Of a stretch of DNA of 12,854 nt, positions 8,179 through 12,854 are shown piece by piece (within the stretch, counting starts at the first letter, position 1; each line of letters starts with the position of its first letter). This stretch comes from Stereum hirsutum FP-91666 SS1. Lineage: Eukaryota > Basidiomycota > Agaricomycetes > Russulales > Stereaceae. Under the pieces are notes generated by a model. It saw only the letters and a list, made by a program, of their open reading frames with translations, searched no databases and was not told the origin of the DNA. The stretch covers positions 409,316-422,169 of the forward strand of contig NW_006763138.1 of assembly GCF_000264905.1 (NCBI RefSeq), written 5' to 3'. A program made the translations under genes and the position numbers.

Positions 8179-8183
8179 CTCAC

Positions 8184-8936
8184 ATGCTTCAGCCACTGGA
8201 TGTTGGCTGCTTTGGCCCGCTGAAGAAGAGCTGAGCCCATCGTTGTAATGAACTCGCCGCCAGAGGTCTTTTCGTCACGAAGGATACATTCATCTCCAAG
8301 TATTTAGCCATCCACAACAAAGCATTCAAGCCATCCACAATCCAATCTGTATGGTGCCGCAGCGGCCTTTATCCCTTCAATCCTGACATATTCACCGACG
8401 ATGCCTTCGCTCCCAGTCACAATACCTCGACCATCTCCCACTTGCCCAGAACATATTCAGCTCTTCCGCCACCTCCCGCACCTCGAGTGCCGCAGCCGCC
8501 ACATGCAACACATCATATTCCATCAGCACCTCCCCCTCCAAACTCAGATGATATAGCAGCGCGACCTGTGCAACTACCACGCACACCCTCTGATCTATTG
8601 TTTATCTCTTCGGGGAAGTCCGTTACCGCATGGCGACAATCCGAGAGGATTCTCTAATCAGAGTCTGCGCCTATCCGAGACTCCATCACTACCCGCATCT
8701 CCCACTGCATCGATACCGTCAATTTCTCATACATCCCTATCGGCCACCATCCTAATCATTCCGTTATTCACTTCTGAGACCACACCACGTATGCCAACTC
8801 GGTGTCGCGCTTCAAAGATGTTCGAAGTCTAACAGAGGAAAAACAGAGAATTGTTACATACATGCTTTTTACTAGACCATCCGTTTACGAACCCTCCAGC
8901 GCCACTCGCAATGACTCGGAACATGACTATAAATAA
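8184..8936 (+). pseudogene. pogo-like DDE_1 transposase, end of catalytic core and C-terminal tail (broken)
   Basis: The frame resumes directly after the solo LTR with LQPLDVGCFGPLKKS, which holds the third catalytic aspartate (8199-8201) and the most conserved C-terminal block of DDE_1 transposases. TGA at 8232-8234 replaces the tryptophan expected after GPLKKS. The frame then runs on with AHRCNELAARG, KAFKPSTIQSVWCRSGLYPF and NPDIFTDDAF, also typical, and a proline-rich tail to TAA at 8655-8657. Beyond it the same frame can be followed past TGA at 8775-8777 through TTYANSVSRFKDVRSL to TAA at 8934-8936; this last part may be the original C-terminus but is not certain. Minus-strand and other-frame ORFs here are shadows. 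Confidence 0.88.
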
Positions 8937-9766
8937 CTTCAGATAAGCAAATTGATGGGTCATGCCTCACACTATTAAAACAAGTAATATCAATAGATTG
9001 TTTATATGTCTAACGCCACTGTTTGCTTCGGAAACTTCCGTTTCACGAGCAAAGTAACGTAACATCACCAGCCCTGAAGTTCGATTCATGACCCACGCTC
9101 CTTCTTTTCATCCTACCTCATCCTACCCACCCACTCTCATTACTTATCATGTTCAATTTCCGTCGTCGCAACACTGGCTACACTATAGGAAGGGTCGAGC
9201 AGGGATGAAGTGGGAGTCAGGAGAGTCTTCTTGGAATGAGCGGCTGGACAAGGTACGCCGCATCAGTGCCATAATAACTGTCAGCCTCCGTTAATCTGAG
9301 ATGATGCGAAAACACTCAATGAAATCGAATATACTCGAAGGGACGATAGCCCGGCCGAGTGAGAGAACTCGATCTAATGCTAAGGTAGCCTGGTCCTAGA
9401 CCTAAGGCGTACACCTATAGCCAAACCCTAACCTAAACCAAACCTAGCCTAACCCTGTAGCTGAGGGCGTCGGCGTGCAAATGTGTGAGTACTAGGAGCG
9501 CTTGTCCTAGGGGCACTAGCCCAGAGAGAATAGGGGTGAACTGAAGACCGTGGGCTTGGGGCTGGATACACCAGGACACAAAGTCACACTGAGTATGGCG
9601 AGAAGCAAGGAGATCGAGTTAAGGGAAACTATGGACGTATGTACATGGGGTTCTTATACTACTCTATCCACATCAACTCCGTTGACCCACATTGTGCCGA
9701 GACTTGTACAGTAAGCCAATCACATGCTATCTACGATGAGTAATGTAAACTACTAAGTAATCTAGA
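8937..9766. other. Intergenic stretch, no gene recognised
   Basis: The 3' end of the pogo element should lie here, but I could not define a TIR next to a TA. There is a hairpin CGGAAACTTCCG near 9029, and a degenerate CCTAA-rich patch at about 9420-9456. The 9088-9294 frame has no recognisable motif. Confidence 0.5.
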
Positions 9767-10021
9767 ATGTTCCATGCCGAGTCCAGACCCTCTAACCCTT
9801 ACCCAGGTCACATGACCATAATGCGGTGGAAAATCGAATATATGAAGGACATCGATGGCCGGCAATTGCCGAGATTTTTCCACGCCTTCGTACATGACTT
9901 TGCCACACACCCTAACTCCCTCGAGGTAGCACCTGGTGCCACACTGCCTGCAAGGCACGTACACTCCTTAGAAACGCCGAGAAATAAAGAGTTAGGTTTA
10001 GCCCGAAGGCCGTTTCAGTGA
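9767..10021 (+). CDS. Orphan 84-residue ORF, function unknown
   Basis: It opens with ATG and has mixed, non-repetitive amino-acid composition, with the aromatic-rich segment RWKIEYMKDIDGRQLPRFFH in the middle. That makes it more protein-like than its neighbours. I recognise no domain. It has no visible partner, sits in transposon-rich DNA, and could be an exon fragment or chance. A possible splice donor, GAGGTAGC, lies at about 9923. Low confidence that it is a gene. Confidence 0.2.
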   Translation: MFHAESRPSNPYPGHMTIMRWKIEYMKDIDGRQLPRFFHAFVHDFATHPNSLEVAPGATLPARHVHSLETPRNKELGLARRPFQ

Positions 10022-10581
10022 TGATCCAGAAGCGGTCATTGTCAATGTAATGAATGGGAAGGGAATCAACCAGAGTCTCGGTGCTAATTTCTATTTTCTT
10101 CTTTTCAACTTGTGGGTATTTTTATCCACTACGATACATAACTGCCCCATTCCCTCCGTTATCGCGAGTTACTCGTGTTGACACTCTCCCCCACACACAC
10201 ACCATCATCACAATATCCACTCACTACGCTTTCGGGCCTCTAGTGTTTTAATCCATACTATACTGTTCAGCGTAGCATCATCTACGTTGTCCTATACTGT
10301 ACAGTTCTTGCAATAGGCCGAGGAGGCTGAGCTTGGACTCCCCTATTCCCAATACAGAGGAATAGCTCGAACGACTGCGTTTAGATTTTGAATTGTAATA
10401 TTGAATCTATAGGACTAGCGCAGCTCACAAGGTTGTAACTGCTGGTGAAATAGATAGAGAAAAGCATTACAAATCTACTCCGACTGTAAGAGTGAAACTC
10501 TAGGCCGAATTTGGAGACAAACTGTTCAGTGGAAGAGAAGAAGATTCGGAGTCAGGGTCTGAGATCAGAGCTCCAGACACA
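10022..10581. other. Upstream region of gag; possible LTR or leader
   Basis: A retrotransposon with this Gag should have its 5' LTR and primer-binding site here. I see no convincing LTR pair, TG...CA boundary or PBS. The gag frame is open without an ATG from the TAG at 10501-10503 up to 10582; those 26 codons are acidic (GREEDSESGSE) and look coding-like. Confidence 0.4.
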
Positions 10582-11853
10582 ATGCCAGTATCAGCAGAAG
10601 ATCTGCAGAATCTGCTGGAAGCAACAGTACAAGCAATAGACCAACTGGCAACAAAGATAACGGCAATCACTGACGCCGTCACAGGACAACAAACACGTAT
10701 TGATAACATCATCGGCATTCTGAACACCACGGTTTCGGTGCAGAATAACAACGCAACGGGCTTACGCACATTGGGACAAAACATCGATGCCTTGAGGGTA
10801 CAGGTTAACACTACCTCGAACACAGTCAACCAGATGGCAGCAACCATTAGTGCTAGTGGTACGGGTAGAACAACTGGTTCAAGTCCTGGAAAGAGCGTTG
10901 TGGCTAAACCCGCAATGTTCAACGGTAGCGGAGATCTCTCAGCATCCAGGTTCTTTTTGGCTACATTCGCAAACTGGGCACAGAACCAAGGAGTTGCTAT
11001 GAACGCGGTTAACTCGGCAGGTGGTTGGACCAGGGATGATCAGAAATGGATCGGATCTGTTTTGAACTTCCTCACGGACAAGGCACAGTCATGGGCACTG
11101 CCATACCTGGACCAGATTGGACAAGGCAATCCGGCATTTAAGGATTGGGCTGAATTCGAGACTGCTTTCCGTAAACGGTTCGAACCAGTTGATGTCAAGA
11201 CTACGGCTCAACAGGCTCTTGAAGGCTTATCCCAAGGCAGAGGTTCAGTGGAACAGTACAAGGCTAGGTTCGATGAACATGCCCCTCGTACTGGTTGGCC
11301 TGATGCTGTCCTTGCCCGCGAATTCCGTGATGGTCTCTCTGAACGTGTCAAGGACGTTATGATCAATCTGACGTACAACAAGGAGAGCTTGGACGACGTC
11401 TACCGTGCGGCACAGACAGCTGGTGAACGTATCCGTGAACGTGATCAGGAGAAGTCAGGCAAGAGTAGGCACTCCGCCGTCTCCTCGATCCCGGCTCCAG
11501 ACGCAATGGACATTGACGCTACTCGGGTGACCAAGGTACAGGCCCCGGCTAAAAACGCTGGTCCTAATGGCAAGACGTATGACGACTTCAAGCGGGCTAT
11601 GATCAACAAGTGCCACAAGTGCGGATCTTCGGAGCATGTCGCTAAGAATGGCAACCATGAGCGCGACATCTGCTACCACTGCAAGAAGAACGGTCACAAG
11701 AGCACGGCTTATATGCGCAAGTTTATGGGTTTCCCAGCTACGCAGCAGGTTAATGCCAATACGGATGCGTCAGGATCAGGACAGTCACAGGGTACTATAA
11801 CGGTTGGTAACACGGACAATGCGGAGAAGTTGAAAGCGCAGCCGTCCATGTAA
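10582..11853 (+). CDS. gag: Ty3/gypsy-type retrotransposon Gag protein (no pol attached)
   Basis: The ORF encodes an intact 423-residue Gag, the structural protein that assembles the virus-like particle and packages element RNA in the cytoplasm. Residues 1-90 are alanine/glutamine/threonine-rich and probably coiled-coil. Residues 105-115 hold PAMFNGSG, and about 155-265 form the Retrotrans_gag domain (QSWALPYLDQ, FETAFRKRFEP, GSVEQYKARFDEHAPRTGW, REFRDGLSERVK). Residues 307-315 are the AMDIDATR linker seen in mushroom Gag proteins. A first knuckle-like segment has C344, C347 and H352 but Gly where a fourth ligand might sit. A second has C364, C367 and H372, with Tyr377 where CCHC needs Cys. 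The second knuckle therefore looks degenerate. A stop follows at once, and no protease, reverse transcriptase, RNase H or integrase is found downstream. The overlapping minus-strand ORFs are shadows. Confidence 0.93.
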   Translation: MPVSAEDLQNLLEATVQAIDQLATKITAITDAVTGQQTRIDNIIGILNTTVSVQNNNATGLRTLGQNIDALRVQVNTTSNTVNQMAATISASGTGRTTGSSPGKSVVAKPAMFNGSGDLSASRFFLATFANWAQNQGVAMNAVNSAGGWTRDDQKWIGSVLNFLTDKAQSWALPYLDQIGQGNPAFKDWAEFETAFRKRFEPVDVKTTAQQALEGLSQGRGSVEQYKARFDEHAPRTGWPDAVLAREFRDGLSERVKDVMINLTYNKESLDDVYRAAQTAGERIRERDQEKSGKSRHSAVSSIPAPDAMDIDATRVTKVQAPAKNAGPNGKTYDDFKRAMINKCHKCGSSEHVAKNGNHERDICYHCKKNGHKSTAYMRKFMGFPATQQVNANTDASGSGQSQGTITVGNTDNAEKLKAQPSM

Positions 11854-11871
11854 GAATCATTATAATGATTC
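11854..11871. repeat. Perfect 18-bp palindrome directly after the gag stop
   Basis: GAATCATTATAATGATTC equals its own reverse complement and starts on the base after the TAA. CCAT before the stop and ATGG after the palindrome could extend the stem. It may be an RNA hairpin, the scar or terminus of an insertion, or chance. Confidence 0.85.
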
Positions 11872-11904
11872 ATGGTTAACCCATGCAGCTCCATTGTAAT
11901 GTTT

Positions 11905-12854
11905 GACGGGTACTGCTGCACAGCCACACCAGGCTCTGGCATTCTGCCCGGTCACTTTCTGCACCGGCCAAATTGGGAAAATAACCAGTACATTTTCGGG
12001 TTTTAAGCATAAAAAATACTGGGGGCAGGGTAGGGACCGGGATGGGGTGGGGTGCTGGATAGGGGGTAGGAAAATGGGTAGGGGGTAGGGGTAGATGGGT
12101 AGCAGGCTGGTAGGGCGCTGTATACATGAATTGGGTGGGTGTTGGCTGGATTTTGGGTACTGGGGACAATACTGGGTGTACTGGGGTAGTATTAGGTGCG
12201 ATAAAAATCGGGGAAAATAGGGAAATAATAGTAGGGATGCTAGGGTAGGCCTAGCAGGTGCTGGTTTCTGGTTTGTTAGGGGGTCAGGGGGTGTTTTGGG
12301 GGTGTTTTGGTAACTTTGCGAGTTTGGTGATTTAGGAGGAATGAATTGCATTGCTGGGTGTCGTTTCAATGGAATCAGCGTATAAAATGTAAATCGGCGA
12401 GGTGATTTCGCCAACATGAAGGAGCCCGATTTTGGGGGTTCTGACTATTTGACAAACATTTATAAATGTATAGGACGCTCAAAATCAATTTTTGAAGGAA
12501 TCAGTCCATTCGTTCCAAAGTTATAGCGTAAACGGTTAGAAAGATATTGCCCCAGCGAGGTTACAGGGGGTCGGGAGGCCAGAACTTCAGATACAACGGT
12601 TCGATTTACCTGGTTTTTGCTGTCACGGGTGGGCGGACATCAAAACTTAACTATGGGCACCACTCGGGGCCCAAAAACAGCGACCATCTCATTGGTAGTG
12701 GTGCGGCGTCTAGGGGGGGAGGAGGAGAATATCTACCCTGGGGGTATTACCATGGTTAGAATGTTTGGTAATGTTGAAGCAATGATTGGACAATATAGTT
12801 TGATGTTTGGGAAGTCGATCTACGGTGCAACATCAGTCAAAATGCTTCTGCATC
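11905..12854 (-). repeat. C-rich noncoding repeat family, copy 3 (inverted; runs off the window)
   Basis: The reverse complement is collinear with copy 2 (about 1150-2045). The core is at 12301-12333 and reads, inverted, as CACCAAACTCGCAAAGTTAC. The region 12420-12550 aligns with about 1435-1550, and the region near 12690 with about 1200-1250. The + strand is G-rich (GGGTAGGGGGTAGGGG-type words at 12050-12120), and the minus-strand proline-rich ORFs (11860-12417, 11876-12169) arise from this composition. The copy replaces the place where pol would be expected after gag. Confidence 0.7.

Noticed and set aside
2046..9010. TIRs of the pogo element itself
   Set aside because: I checked CAGT-type words (near 2080, 2110 and, inverted, 9000), but none pair with each other or sit next to TA on both sides.
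10500..10922. Minus-strand 140-codon frame opposite gag
   Set aside because: It is the antisense shadow of the gag N-terminal coding region, with hydrophobic composition that follows from the complementary codons.
11860..12417. Minus-strand 185-codon proline-rich frame, and similar frames at 60-446 and 100-345
   Set aside because: They are produced by the CCCTACCC-type tract of the noncoding repeat, are not conserved between copies, and overlap each other in different frames.
1..12854. CRISPR array, bacterial operon or ribosome-binding sites
   Set aside because: No regularly spaced repeats with unique spacers, and the coding content and intron are fungal in character.

Overview
The window looks like transposon-rich, gene-poor nuclear DNA of a fungus, most likely a basidiomycete (Agaricomycetes). 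The pointers are a Ty3/gypsy-type Gag of the style common in mushrooms (gag domain, a short 'AMDIDATR' linker, then zinc-knuckle remnants), a pogo/DDE_1 transposase with CENP-B-type DNA-binding domains, and a 57-base intron with fungal-style signals. I find no ordinary host gene that I can defend. The species cannot be named from the sequence alone.

Layout. Bases 1-440 hold a truncated copy of a noncoding, C-rich repeat family. Bases 442-608 hold one end of a second repeat, whose fuller copy lies inverted at 3418-4094. Bases 646-1055 are a 410-base Tc1/mariner-type MITE flanked by TA, with tRNA T-arm-like sequences in both arms. About 1150-2045 is a second copy of the C-rich repeat. A long dead pogo transposase then runs from about 2550 to at least 8657. 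It is broken by an insertion of about 4.0 kb (3293-7304) with a 6-base target duplication, and by a 296-base solo LTR (7883-8178) with a 5-base target duplication. When the two insertions are skipped, the transposase reading frame resumes at the exact codon, and the three catalytic aspartate motifs appear in order: NLDE, FDDH, PLDVG. It also carries stop codons, a frameshift and one intron that still looks intact.

The 4.0-kb insertion contains the 675-base TIR element, a purine-rich microsatellite block, and a section (about 5460-6720) with a repeated ATTTCGCTTTTTT motif and a transcript-3'-end-like tail. It has no recognisable coding domain and no LTR pair, so its family is unresolved. Bases 8940-10500 hold no supported gene apart from one short orphan ORF.

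Bases 10582-11853 encode an intact 423-residue Gag. No protease, reverse transcriptase or integrase follows: a perfect 18-base palindrome sits directly after the stop codon, and by about 11900 the sequence has become a third, inverted copy of the C-rich repeat, which runs to the window end. The window is best read as layers of insertions: an old pogo element, later elements inside it, and repeat families scattered around it.
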